This document shows, piece by piece, positions 37,972 through 46,556 of a stretch of DNA of 64,000 bases (position 1 is its first letter; each line of letters opens with the position of its first letter). Source of the DNA: Mojavia pulchra JT2-VF2 (lineage in GTDB: Bacteria; Cyanobacteriota; Cyanobacteriia; Cyanobacteriales; Nostocaceae); NCBI GenBank assembly GCA_019359325.1, contig JAHHHN010000002.1, positions 372,001 through 436,000 of the forward strand, written 5' to 3'. The notes beneath the pieces were generated by a model. The model made no database searches. It was given only the letters and a program-made list of their open reading frames with translations, and was not told where the DNA came from. The translations under genes were made by a program, and so were the position numbers.

Positions 37972-39828
37972 TTAAAAAGGCAACTTATCTAGTAGGCCTA
38001 ATGACCAACTAATGAAAAAACCCAATACGCTGACGACTGCTAGGATTGTCAACATATAACCTTGGGATTGCCCAGAAATGCTGTACTTTAAACTTTGCCC
38101 ACTAAGAATTGCCGCAAACCCAACCAAATTCACTAGACCGTCAATCAGATAGCGATCGCTCCATGCAGAAATTTTAGAAAGTAGCGCTACTGCACTTACC
38201 ACAGTCACTTTATAAACTTGGTCAATGTAGAAATCATAACCCAATAAGTCCTGCATGAATCTCCATGCCAGAATTCTAGACCTCGACCATGCTTTTTGCA
38301 GATACATGGTAGAGCCTATACCGACGCCCACTAGCGTAGAAACCAGTAATATTGCTACTACGTACCAATTAATACTTTCCCAATCAGGGAGTAAGTACCA
38401 TTGTTGTAGCATCAAAGGTAATAACAGCGTCATGATGGTCAAAGTCACCATTGGAAATGCCATCTGCCAACCTACTTCTGGGGCACGTCTAGTCTTCTGT
38501 TGCGGTGTATCCCAAAATATATATCTGAATACCCGCGTTAAATTTAAAGCTGTCAAACCATTGACTATCACTAATACGCCAATCACCCAAGGACTAATAT
38601 TAACAAAGCCGTCAGCCCAGGACAGCATTGCCCAAAAGCTTCCTAATGGCAGCAGTGTTACCATCCCCGCAGAACCAACAACAAAGGCAGTGGTAGTGGC
38701 TGGCATCCGCGACCACAGACCACCCATTTCTGTGAGGTTTTGAGTGTGGGTTGTATAGATTATGGAACCAGAACTCATGAATAATAGAGCTTTAGCGATC
38801 GCATGAGTTAACAGCAGCATCAAGGCTACACCCCCTTGCTGCAACCCCATCGCCAAAAATACTAACCCCATATATGCACTGGTGGAATGAGATAGTGCCC
38901 GCTTAATATCAATTTGACCTAAGGACACTAAAGTTGCACCAATTGCTGTCACCGTGCCCATGATTACCAAGGCATTGAGCGCCACTGGGGACAGAACCAA
39001 CAAAGGTTGTATTTTATATAGAACATAAGCACCACCAGCCACCACCAGTGAGTTCCGTAATACTGAAGCCGGGTTCGGCCCTTCCATCGCTTCATCTAAC
39101 CACAGATGCAGAGGAAATTGGGCACATTTACCCGCAGGCCCAGCAATCAATGCCAATCCTAGTAAAGTCGAAGTGACTGAATCTAAGTTAGCTGTTTGCG
39201 CCCACTCATATAAATCGGAAAAGTTCAAACTACCCGCTAAGTTAGAAAGCGCCACTACACCCATCAGCAGCAACAAGTCTCCTACCCGCTTCGTCCAAAA
39301 TGCATCCCGTGCTGCTGTCACTACTAGGGGCTGTGCATACCAGAATCCTACTAACAAGTAAGTCGAAAGCGTCAGGACTTCCAAAAGGGCATAGCTGAGA
39401 AACAAAGAGTCACTCATGGCTAAACCACTCAGTGCCGCTTCAAAAAATCCGATCAGTGCAAAAAAGCGCGCCAACGCCCAGTCTTTTTCCATATAACCTA
39501 GGGCGTAGATTTGCGCTAATATACTTAGCCCTGTAATTAAAACCGTTGCCCCAATACTGACTGACGAGATTTCTAATCCAAATGATAAATCTAAATCCGC
39601 TACTTTGAACCAGTTAATTAATATAATTTCTGGCTCTTTATCCCAGATATATTGAAATATCGATAGGCTATGGGCAAAAGCGACAATAGTCGTTAACAAG
39701 TTAAAATATGCCGCAGGTCTTGGCCCTGTTTGCCGAATAATGCCCATTGCCCACGGCAAAGTTAAAATAGCACCTATTAAACCATACAAAGGTACCAACC
39801 AACTTGTTATGTAGAGAAAATGATTCAT
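37972..39828 (-). CDS. ndhF4: NDH-1 subunit NdhF (CO2-uptake type, probably NdhF4)
   Basis: 618 residues, about 15-16 membrane helices. Key stretches: SFGLEISSVSIGATVLITGL, FPLHLWLDEAMEGPNPASVL, KRALSHSTSAYMGLVFLAMG and LLTHAIAKALLFMSSGSIIY. It is the large proton-translocating subunit at the distal end of the NDH-1 membrane arm, the site where Cup proteins dock. It heads the operon ndhF-ndhD-cupB and diverges from the ccm genes. Shorter than respiratory NdhF1 (about 670-690), as expected. Confidence 0.9.
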   Translation of the reverse strand: MNHFLYITSWLVPLYGLIGAILTLPWAMGIIRQTGPRPAAYFNLLTTIVAFAHSLSIFQYIWDKEPEIILINWFKVADLDLSFGLEISSVSIGATVLITGLSILAQIYALGYMEKDWALARFFALIGFFEAALSGLAMSDSLFLSYALLEVLTLSTYLLVGFWYAQPLVVTAARDAFWTKRVGDLLLLMGVVALSNLAGSLNFSDLYEWAQTANLDSVTSTLLGLALIAGPAGKCAQFPLHLWLDEAMEGPNPASVLRNSLVVAGGAYVLYKIQPLLVLSPVALNALVIMGTVTAIGATLVSLGQIDIKRALSHSTSAYMGLVFLAMGLQQGGVALMLLLTHAIAKALLFMSSGSIIYTTHTQNLTEMGGLWSRMPATTTAFVVGSAGMVTLLPLGSFWAMLSWADGFVNISPWVIGVLVIVNGLTALNLTRVFRYIFWDTPQQKTRRAPEVGWQMAFPMVTLTIMTLLLPLMLQQWYLLPDWESINWYVVAILLVSTLVGVGIGSTMYLQKAWSRSRILAWRFMQDLLGYDFYIDQVYKVTVVSAVALLSKISAWSDRYLIDGLVNLVGFAAILSGQSLKYSISGQSQGYMLTILAVVSVLGFFISWSLGLLDKLPF

Positions 39829-39906
39829 TTAAATTTCCTTTGACGACTCAGGATGCAATGTTTTGTTTTAAATGAGCTTATACAAAATATAATTTCTATA
39901 TTTAGC

Positions 39907-39941
39907 TTGACATTACATAATTATAAAAACTGTTATGTCAA
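39907..39941. promoter_or_regulatory. Inverted repeat upstream of ndhF4
   Basis: TTGACAT (39907-39913) and ATGTCAA (39935-39941) are perfect arms 21 bases apart. The spacing of arm centres, about 28 bases, is too wide for a simple dimer site but could suit two dimers. Confidence 0.35.
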
Positions 39942-40275
39942 AATAAAAATATTTAATTCTTGGAGTATATTTTACTTATAGCATTGGAATTCCTACTTCT
40001 ACATCGTCAATTTATATCGATCATTATAAAAACTTATATACCTTTTAGTTTATACCTACATAGATAATACAAACCAATAAAAGGCAGTTACAGCAAAATC
40101 TTCCGGCTCCGGTCACTCCTGATTAAGCGGGATTTTAGAGCTTATTAACCTGAGTTAAACCAATGTAATTAAAAAATTATAAAGCTGAATTGGCTACTCT
40201 AGCAATCCGTGAAATTTCATTAGCCAAATGCCAATATTAATTTGTGTTAAGTTTTCTTAAACACTTTTATTATAA

Positions 40276-40286
40276 ACTATTATAGT
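40276..40286. promoter_or_regulatory. Palindrome upstream of ccmK2
   Basis: ACTATTATAGT is a perfect palindrome around a central T, with weaker symmetry extending to ATAAA...TTTAT. LysR-type regulators bind such AT-rich dyads, but no binding is shown. Confidence 0.3.
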
Positions 40287-40417
40287 AATTTATATTGCCA
40301 GGGACGCCAAGCTTTCTTATGCTTAATTTAGAAGTATTTTCTTAGCTCAAGATGAGCTTCCCCGTCAAAAATTTCAAACCTCAGTACTGATTGGATTAAT
40401 TTTGTAGGAGTTCTGCG

Positions 40418-40726
40418 ATGCCAATTGCAGTTGGAATGATTGAGACTAAAGGCTTTCCAGCAGTTGTAGAAGCTGCTGATGCGATGGTGAAAGCTGCTCG
40501 TGTAACATTAGTGGGATATGAAAAAATCGGTAGTGCGCGAGTTACCGTGATTGTGCGGGGAGATGTATCAGAAGTGCAAGCCTCAGTTGCGGCTGGGGTG
40601 GAAGCAGCCAGAAGAGTAAATGGTGGTGAAGTGTTATCCACCCACATCATTGCTCGTCCTCATGAAAACTTAGAATATGTCTTGCCGATTCGTTACACCG
40701 AAGCCGTAGAACAGTTCCGCACTTAA
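40418..40726 (+). CDS. ccmK2: Carboxysome shell hexamer protein CcmK2
   Basis: 102 residues, one BMC domain; forms the flat hexagonal tiles of the carboxysome facet. The pore motif KIGS lies at about 36-39 ([20 protein letters not shown]). AGGAG sits eight bases before the ATG. The paralogue downstream differs at few positions over the first 95 residues, a recent or conserved duplication. The order K2-K1-L-M-N and the shorter C-terminus make it CcmK2. Confidence 0.95.
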   Translation: MPIAVGMIETKGFPAVVEAADAMVKAARVTLVGYEKIGSARVTVIVRGDVSEVQASVAAGVEAARRVNGGEVLSTHIIARPHENLEYVLPIRYTEAVEQFRT

Positions 40727-40815
40727 AAATCGGTTCAACAAAGTCATTAACGGGGTTGCCTTCTTGAGTACTTCTGTTGTCTAGAACTAAAAACTTTAAT
40801 TAAGGGTTAGAACTA

Positions 40816-41160
40816 ATGTCGATCGCAGTGGGAATGGTAGAAACGCTTGGCTTTCCAGCAGTAGTGGAAGCAGCAGATGCAATGGTGAAAGCAGCTCGCG
40901 TCACCTTGGTAGGTTATGAAAAGATCGGGAGTGGTCGGGTTACAGTAATCGTTAGAGGAGACGTTTCAGAAGTACAAGCTTCTGTAGCGGCGGGAGTTGA
41001 ATCAGTGAAGCGAGTTAACGGCGGACAAGTCCTGTCTACCCACATTATTGCTCGTCCTCATGAGAACTTAGAATACGTCCTGCCAATTCGTTATACCGAA
41101 GACGTAGAGCAGTTCCGTGAAAATGTGAACGCTATTCGTCCTTTCGGCAGAAGACCGTAA
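40816..41160 (+). CDS. ccmK1: Carboxysome shell hexamer protein CcmK1
   Basis: 114 residues, BMC domain nearly the same as CcmK2, with pore motif KIGS and a longer basic tail ending IRPFGRRP, as in CcmK1. It lies 89 bases after ccmK2 and six bases before ccmL. It tiles the shell facets together with CcmK2. Confidence 0.95.
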   Translation: MSIAVGMVETLGFPAVVEAADAMVKAARVTLVGYEKIGSGRVTVIVRGDVSEVQASVAAGVESVKRVNGGQVLSTHIIARPHENLEYVLPIRYTEDVEQFRENVNAIRPFGRRP

Positions 41161-41166
41161 TTTGTA

Positions 41167-41469
41167 ATGCAAATTGCCAAAGTTCGTGGCACAGTAGTTA
41201 GCACGCAAAAAGATCCAAGTCTTAGAGGTGTGAAACTACTGTTGTTGCAATTAGTAGATGAAGAAGGAAACCTCCTGCCAAAATACGAGGTAGCAGCGGA
41301 TAATGTTGGTGCAGGAGTAGATGAGTGGGTACTTGTCAGCCGTGGCAGTGCCGCTCGTCAAGTTTTGGGAAATGAACAGCGTCCGTTAGATGCAGCAGTA
41401 GTGGCGATAATTGATACTATTCATGTTGAAGATCGTCTCATTTACAGCAAAAAAGACCAATATAGATAG
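41167..41469 (+). CDS. ccmL: Carboxysome vertex pentamer protein CcmL
   Basis: 100 residues, BMV/EutN family; pentamers cap the twelve shell corners. Recognisable: MQIAKVRGTVVSTQKDPSL, LLLLQLVDEEG and VLVSRGSAARQVL. It starts six bases after the CcmK1 stop, with no clear Shine-Dalgarno sequence, so its translation may be coupled to ccmK1. Confidence 0.95.
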   Translation: MQIAKVRGTVVSTQKDPSLRGVKLLLLQLVDEEGNLLPKYEVAADNVGAGVDEWVLVSRGSAARQVLGNEQRPLDAAVVAIIDTIHVEDRLIYSKKDQYR

Positions 41470-41484
41470 TCATTAGTTATTAGG

Positions 41485-41534
41485 CATTGGTCATTAGTCA
41501 CTAGTTTGAGACAAGTGGCAACAAATGACCAATG
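41485..41534. repeat. Inverted repeat inside the ccm operon, between ccmL and ccmM
   Basis: CATTGGTCATT (41485-41495) and AATGACCAATG (41524-41534) are perfect 11-base arms around a 28-base loop, within a run of CATTAGT/AATGAC words. It ends 38 bases before ccmM. It could lower or separate ccmM expression, or be a dispersed repeat. Confidence 0.55.
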
Positions 41535-41572
41535 ACAAATGACAAAAAGCTTAATTTAGGAGGAATCTCGCA

Positions 41573-43249
41573 ATGGCAGTCAGCAACACGGTGGCTCCCC
41601 CAACCCCGTGGTCTAGGAACTTAGCTGAGCCAAAAATCCATGAAAGCACATTTGTACATTCGTTTTCCAAGGTTATTGGAGACGTGCGTATAGGTGCCAA
41701 TGTAATCGTTGCTCCGGGAACTTCGATTAGAGCAGATGAAGGTACACCGTTTTTCATTGGTGAAAACACTAATATTCAAGATGGTGTAGTAATTCATGGA
41801 TTGGAGCAAGGTCGAGTAATTGGTGATGACCAAGAGCAATACTCGGTATGGATTGGTAAAAATGCTTCCATCACCCACATGGCCCTAATTCATGGGCCAG
41901 CTTATGTTGGGGATAATTCTTTTATTGGCTTTCGCTCTACGGTATTTAATGCCAGAGTGGGTGCAGGTTGCATTGTAATGATGCACGCTTTGATTCAAGA
42001 TGTAGAAATTCCCCCTGGTAAGTATGTACCTTCGGGAGCGATCATTACTAATCAACAGCAAGCTGACCGCTTACCAGATGTACAAGCGCAGGATCAGGAA
42101 TTTACCCATCATGTGGTGGGAATTAATCAGGCACTGCGAACGGGTTACCTCTGTGTTGCTGATAGTAAATGTATTACATCCATTCGGGATGGATTAAAGA
42201 AATCTTCTACAAGTAATGGCATTACTGTTTTAGAGCTAGAAAGGAGTAGTGAAGTGTCGAGCAAGAGCTTGGGTGCACAAACAATAGAGCAGGTGCGCTA
42301 TCTGTTAGAGCAAGGGTATAAAATTGGTACGGAACACGTAGACCAAAGGCGGTTCCGCACTGGTTCTTGGACTAGCTGCAAGCCGCTAGAAGCTAGATCA
42401 GTCGGCGAAGCAGTTGCAGCTTTAGAAGATTGTCTAGCAGAGCATAGTGGAGAATATGTCCGCCTGTTTGGCATTGACAAAGGTAGACGGCGCGTGTTAG
42501 AAACCATCATTCAACGTCCAGATGGCACAGCGCAAGCATCTGCTAGCTTTAGGGCACCTGCTGCTCAGTCGAATGGCAGCTACAAAGCTAATAGTAATAG
42601 TAATGGTAATGGTAACGGTTATGGCAGTGGGCAACTCAGTGCTGAAACCGTAGAACAGATTCGTCAACTATTGGCAGGCGGTTATAAAATCGGTACAGAA
42701 CACGTAGATGAGCGGAGATTCCGTACAGGTTCCTGGCAAAGTTGTGAGCCAATTAATACTAGTTCTACAAATGAAGTAATTGCAGCTCTTGAAGACTGTA
42801 TTAACAACCATCAAGGCGAGTATGTACGGTTAATTGGGATTGATACCAAAGCTAAACGTCGGGTATTGGAAAGCATTATCCAACGACCTAATGGCCCAGT
42901 GAACACATCTACATCTGGCAGCCAGAAATCATTCGCTAGTGCCAGTGCGCCAACAGCAACTGCACAAACAAAACAAACAAATAGTACCCGCTTGAGTGGC
43001 GAAGTAGTAGAACAACTACGGCAACTATTAGCTAATGGTTACAAAATTAGCGTTGAGCACGTAGACCAAAGACGGTTCCGCACTGGTTCTTGGACTAGCA
43101 GTGGCCCCATCCAGGCGAATTCTGAAAGAGAAGCGATCGCCACATTAGAAGCGCACCTTGCTGAATATCAAGGAGAATATGTGCGCTTAATCGGGATTGA
43201 TCCCAAAGCCAAGCGTCGGGTATTGGAAACAATTATTCAACGCCCATAG
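41573..43249 (+). CDS. ccmM: Carboxysome scaffold protein CcmM (gamma-carbonic anhydrase plus three SSUL domains)
   Basis: 558 residues. The gamma-carbonic-anhydrase domain (1-200) keeps zinc ligands His75, His102 and His107, and Cys194-Cys200, the disulfide needed for activity in the Thermosynechococcus protein, so it may be active. Three Rubisco-small-subunit-like repeats follow at about 232-317, 355-440 and 475-558, joined by Ser/Asn/Gly/Thr-rich linkers. Redox Cys pairs are at 269/287 and 391/409; the third repeat has none. The repeats condense Rubisco. TAGGAGG lies before the ATG. An internal start is listed separately. Confidence 0.96.
   Translation: MAVSNTVAPPTPWSRNLAEPKIHESTFVHSFSKVIGDVRIGANVIVAPGTSIRADEGTPFFIGENTNIQDGVVIHGLEQGRVIGDDQEQYSVWIGKNASITHMALIHGPAYVGDNSFIGFRSTVFNARVGAGCIVMMHALIQDVEIPPGKYVPSGAIITNQQQADRLPDVQAQDQEFTHHVVGINQALRTGYLCVADSKCITSIRDGLKKSSTSNGITVLELERSSEVSSKSLGAQTIEQVRYLLEQGYKIGTEHVDQRRFRTGSWTSCKPLEARSVGEAVAALEDCLAEHSGEYVRLFGIDKGRRRVLETIIQRPDGTAQASASFRAPAAQSNGSYKANSNSNGNGNGYGSGQLSAETVEQIRQLLAGGYKIGTEHVDERRFRTGSWQSCEPINTSSTNEVIAALEDCINNHQGEYVRLIGIDTKAKRRVLESIIQRPNGPVNTSTSGSQKSFASASAPTATAQTKQTNSTRLSGEVVEQLRQLLANGYKISVEHVDQRRFRTGSWTSSGPIQANSEREAIATLEAHLAEYQGEYVRLIGIDPKAKRRVLETIIQRP
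42241..42256 (+). promoter_or_regulatory. Internal ribosome-binding site and GTG start for short CcmM
   Basis: AAGGAG (42241-42246) is followed seven bases later by an in-frame GTG (42254-42256, codon 228), just before the first SSUL repeat. Use of it gives a 331-residue protein with three SSUL repeats only, equal in layout to the known CcmM35 form made by internal initiation in Synechococcus. Confidence 0.75.
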
Positions 43250-43282
43250 CAGTACTAAGTCAAGAGTGCTGAGTGCTGAGGA

Positions 43283-43323
43283 GCCAGTGCGTTGGACGGC
43301 GAGCCGTTCTTGTTGCAAGTGGC
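43283..43323. repeat. Dispersed hairpin repeat between ccmM and ccmN
   Basis: GCCA(GT) at 43283 pairs with (AAG)TGGC at 43323 and an inner stem ACGGC/GCCGT is at 43296-43307. Flanked by GTGCTGAG/GTTGCTGAG words, like the hairpin after glgP. It splits ccmM from ccmN by about 215 bases. Confidence 0.5.
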
Positions 43324-43463
43324 GTTGCTGAGTATCAAGTTGACTTTCGACTCAGAACAATGACATTTAGACTTGTTTCAATTTTGAAACTGTAATCTAA
43401 AATGAAATTTACTCAGCACTTCATTACTACTCTAATTTTCTGGCTTCCGAGGTTACAATTTTC

Positions 43464-44264
43464 ATGTCTGTGCCGCCACTGCGCCTCAGCAATAACTTTG
43501 ATTCTTATATTAGTGGCGAGGTGACTATTCATCCGAGTGCGGTACTCGCACCAGGGGTGATACTCCAAGCGGCTTTAAACGGCAAGATCATCATTGGCCC
43601 GGGGGTTTGTATTGGCATGGGGTCGATTCTCCAAGTTAATGAAGGAACCCTAGAAGTAGAAGCAGGAGCAAACTTGGGAGCCGGTTTTCTCATGATTGGT
43701 CAAGGTAGAATAGGAACGAATGCTTGTGTTGGTTCAGCAACAACAGTCTTTTATTGTTCGGTTGCATCTGGGCAAGTAGTTCCACCTGGTTCAATTTTGG
43801 GAGACACTAGTCGGCGTATTGGTGCTACAGAACCGGAACCAACAACTAATGCTTCTACAGGTACGCAGGCGGCGAAGGAAGGAAAGAATTTGATCGGCAG
43901 ACAAAGAAACAACGGGGTAAATAGAGATGAAAACAAGACTATTTCCTCAACTAATCTCTCTGCTGGAGTTTTCTTACAGTTCCCACACAAACCTAATTCC
44001 CAACCTCAGCCTGCTACTAATCCGACAGATGAATCTCCTCCTGTTGCAGAAAAGTCCGATTTGGGTAGTTCCAACGTAGAGGAAGCCGCAAAAGTGCCAA
44101 AAGAACTGAGCCAGGACTCACAATCCAGCCAAAATGCCACCGAATCACCCAATAGTTTTGGTACTCAAATTTATGGTACAGGGAGCATCCAAAGGCTGTT
44201 AGTCACCTTGTTTCCCCATCGGCAGTCTCTAAATGAACCAATCTCTGACGATCAGTCTGAATAA
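43464..44264 (+). CDS. ccmN: Carboxysome assembly protein CcmN
   Basis: 266 residues. The N-terminal 120 residues are a left-handed beta-helix with hexapeptide repeats (IHPSAVLAPGVILQAAL; IIGPGVCIGMGSIL). A long disordered Pro/Ser/Asn-rich linker follows, then a C-terminal amphipathic helix near 240-258 (GTGSIQRLLVTLFPHRQSL). That helix is the encapsulation peptide that binds CcmK shell proteins, while the beta-helix binds CcmM. Length of the linker is larger than in unicellular strains. Confidence 0.93.
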   Translation: MSVPPLRLSNNFDSYISGEVTIHPSAVLAPGVILQAALNGKIIIGPGVCIGMGSILQVNEGTLEVEAGANLGAGFLMIGQGRIGTNACVGSATTVFYCSVASGQVVPPGSILGDTSRRIGATEPEPTTNASTGTQAAKEGKNLIGRQRNNGVNRDENKTISSTNLSAGVFLQFPHKPNSQPQPATNPTDESPPVAEKSDLGSSNVEEAAKVPKELSQDSQSSQNATESPNSFGTQIYGTGSIQRLLVTLFPHRQSLNEPISDDQSE

Positions 44265-44311
44265 GTGTTAATTGTAAGTTGTCAGTTTCGTGAGTATCCT
44301 GGAGACTCCAC

Positions 44312-45091
44312 ATGGAAACATTTAATCAACGGGCTATTAGCACTGTTCAGGCTTCCCAACGTCGAGATAGCCTCAAGGACACTGCTTTGGGTTTAGTATC
44401 TACCCTCAGTTTTCCGGCAATAGTTGGCACAGCGGATATGATGCTGAAGTCGGCAGGGGTTCATTTAGTTGGCTATGAAAAAATTGGTGGCGGTCATTGT
44501 ACTGCAATTGTTCGGGGTGGTATTGCGGATGTACGTCTTGCTGTAGAAGCTGGTGTGCAAACTGCTGAACAGTTTGGTCAGTTGGTGTCTAGCTTAGTGA
44601 TTCCCCGTCCTTATCCCAATTTGGAGGTAGTGCTGCCTATTACTAATCGTCTCAGCAAACTGATGGAAGAAGGAAATTATAGCCGTTTGAGTAACCAAGC
44701 AGTTGGTTTGGTCGAAACGCGGGGATTTCCGGCGATGGTAGGAGCATGTGATGCCATGCTCAAGGCTGCTGATGTCCATTTGGCAGCATATGAAAAAATT
44801 GGTGCGGGTTTGTGTACAGCCATTATTCGTGGCTCAGTGGCAAATGTTGCGGTAGCAGTAGAAGCTGGAATGTTTGAGGCAGAACGCATTGGGGATCTGA
44901 ACGCAGTTATGGTGATTCCTCGACCACTCGATGAATTAGAGCAAACATTGCCATTAGCAAGTTGCTGGATAGAAGAACGTCAACCATTAAACTTGCCAAT
45001 TAATATCAAGGAGCAAGTTGCGGAAATAGAGATGCTTCAGTTGCCAGATTTAGCTCAGTTACCCGTCAAAATATTAGAAGTAGAAGAATGA
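44312..45091 (+). CDS. ccmO: Double-BMC shell protein CcmO
   Basis: 259 residues with two BMC domains (about 25-110 and 128-213), each with a KIG pore-like motif (VGYEKIGGGHCTAIVRG and AAYEKIGAGLCTAIIRG). CcmO forms pseudohexameric shell or edge tiles needed for carboxysome formation. It follows ccmN by 47 bases (with GGAG before the ATG), so it is probably within the operon. Its C-terminal 45 residues are acidic. Confidence 0.9.
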   Translation: METFNQRAISTVQASQRRDSLKDTALGLVSTLSFPAIVGTADMMLKSAGVHLVGYEKIGGGHCTAIVRGGIADVRLAVEAGVQTAEQFGQLVSSLVIPRPYPNLEVVLPITNRLSKLMEEGNYSRLSNQAVGLVETRGFPAMVGACDAMLKAADVHLAAYEKIGAGLCTAIIRGSVANVAVAVEAGMFEAERIGDLNAVMVIPRPLDELEQTLPLASCWIEERQPLNLPINIKEQVAEIEMLQLPDLAQLPVKILEVEE

Positions 45092-45430
45092 TGAATGGTG
45101 AATTATGAATTAGGAATGATAAATTGTGAGTAACTCTCATTCAGGATTCAGTATTCAGCATTCATCTTGAGTTGGAAGGCATCTTACGCTTTGCTTGTTG
45201 TTCTGATAATAACTTCTCCGCTCTATAAGTAAAATATCTTTATTTTAATAGCGTTGATAGAGTTTTATTGATACATAAAACTCCAATTTTTTGTGTTTTT
45301 TAATATAATTAATAGAGATTTATCTATGTATAGAACTCAAAATTTTTGTAGTATTAATGCTTCATCAATTGCAAGTATTCAGTGATACTAGATTTATATC
45401 CATAGAGTCACTATTAGAGGAGAATCTCCC
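45092..45430. other. Intergenic stretch between ccmO and the LysR gene
   Basis: About 340 bases. The left part has repeated GAATTATGAATTAGG/ATTCAGGATTCAG words that can fold. The right part is AT-rich and should hold the regulator's promoter, ending with GAGGAGAATCTCCC before the TTG start; GGAGA/TCTCC pair within it. Confidence 0.4.
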
Positions 45431-46372
45431 TTGAACCAAGCAACACTACACCAGTTGAAGGTGTTCGAGGCGGCTGCACGGCACAGTAGTTTTACTCGGG
45501 CAGCTGAGGAATTGTTTCTCACCCAACCTACCGTTTCCATGCAGATTAAGCAACTGACAAAATCGGTCGGTTTGCCTTTATTTGAACAGGTGGGTAAGCG
45601 CCTATATTTGACAGAGGCGGGACGAGAATTATTTGCCACTTGTCGGCAAATTTTTGAAACTATAGCCCAATTTGAAATGAAAGTGGCAGATTTAAAAGGG
45701 CTAAAACAGGGGCAATTACGCTTGGCAGTGATTACAACAGCAAAATATTTTGTACCGCGTTTGTTAGGGCCATTTTGCCAACTTTATCCTGGAATAGATA
45801 TCTCGCTACAAGTCACAAACCACGAACGCATCTTGGAAAGAATGATCAATAATATGGATGACTTGTACATTATGAGCCAAGTTCCAGAAAATATTGATGT
45901 GAATTGCCAACCTTTTTTAGATAATCCTTTGGTTGTCTTTGCTCCTGTTAATCATCCACTGACGAAAGAGAAAAATATCCCTATTGAACGCCTTGCCCAA
46001 GAACCTTTTATTATGCGGGAACCAGGTTCGGGAACCCGCCGTGCAGTCCAAAGCCTCTTCGAGGAACATGAAGTAAAAGCCAACGTTAAGCTGGAATTAG
46101 GGAGTAATGAGGCGATTAAACAAGCGATCGCAGGTGGATTAGGAATTTCTGTTTTATCTCGCCATACCTTAATACAAGACACATCAGAGTTAAGCATTCT
46201 GGATGTTCAACACTTTCCGATTAAGCGAACTTGGTATATGGTTTACCCTTCTGGTAAACAGCTATCTATTGTTGCTCGCACCTATTATGATTACCTTATA
46301 GATGCAGCAAAGAATTTTATAGAGCAAAACACTTCTTTTGCTTGGGGTACATTTGAGCAAGGTCAAGAATGA
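45431..46372 (+). CDS. LysR-type regulator of carbon fixation, RbcR/CmpR type
   Basis: 313 residues. The start is a TTG (45431-45433) with GAGGAG 10 bases before it; the next ATG (in MQIKQL) would destroy the HTH. N-terminal HTH: LHQLKVFEAAARHSSFTRAA and TQPTVSMQIKQL. Effector domain about 90-295. Relatives in cyanobacteria (RbcR, CmpR, CcmR/NdhR) regulate Rubisco, CO2-uptake and bicarbonate transporter genes with 2-phosphoglycolate, RuBP or 2-oxoglutarate as signals. Position next to ccm genes and sequence favour RbcR, but the subgroup is unproven, so no symbol is given. Confidence 0.9.
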   Translation: MNQATLHQLKVFEAAARHSSFTRAAEELFLTQPTVSMQIKQLTKSVGLPLFEQVGKRLYLTEAGRELFATCRQIFETIAQFEMKVADLKGLKQGQLRLAVITTAKYFVPRLLGPFCQLYPGIDISLQVTNHERILERMINNMDDLYIMSQVPENIDVNCQPFLDNPLVVFAPVNHPLTKEKNIPIERLAQEPFIMREPGSGTRRAVQSLFEEHEVKANVKLELGSNEAIKQAIAGGLGISVLSRHTLIQDTSELSILDVQHFPIKRTWYMVYPSGKQLSIVARTYYDYLIDAAKNFIEQNTSFAWGTFEQGQE

Positions 46373-46556
46373 AGAAGGGGCTGGGGAAAGGTAGATTATG
46401 ATTCAGTATTGATCAGCGGTTAATGTGGTTAATTATTCCTAGTTCTGTGCAGAATTTCCAACTTTTGAATTCAAATCTATATAATGTCTTGACGGCTAGA
46501 CTTCTAACCATTAACAATTAACCAGCAGAACCATTAAAAATGGGGGAGAACTGGCA

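Larger units (their letters stand above)
39829..40417. promoter_or_regulatory. Divergent control region between ndhF4 and ccmK2
   Basis: About 590 AT-rich bases carrying promoters for both the CO2-uptake and carboxysome operons. It has an inverted repeat 66 bases upstream of ndhF4 and an 11-base palindrome 132 bases upstream of ccmK2, listed separately. A shared regulator (for example the LysR protein at 45431) acting here is an inference. Confidence 0.55.
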
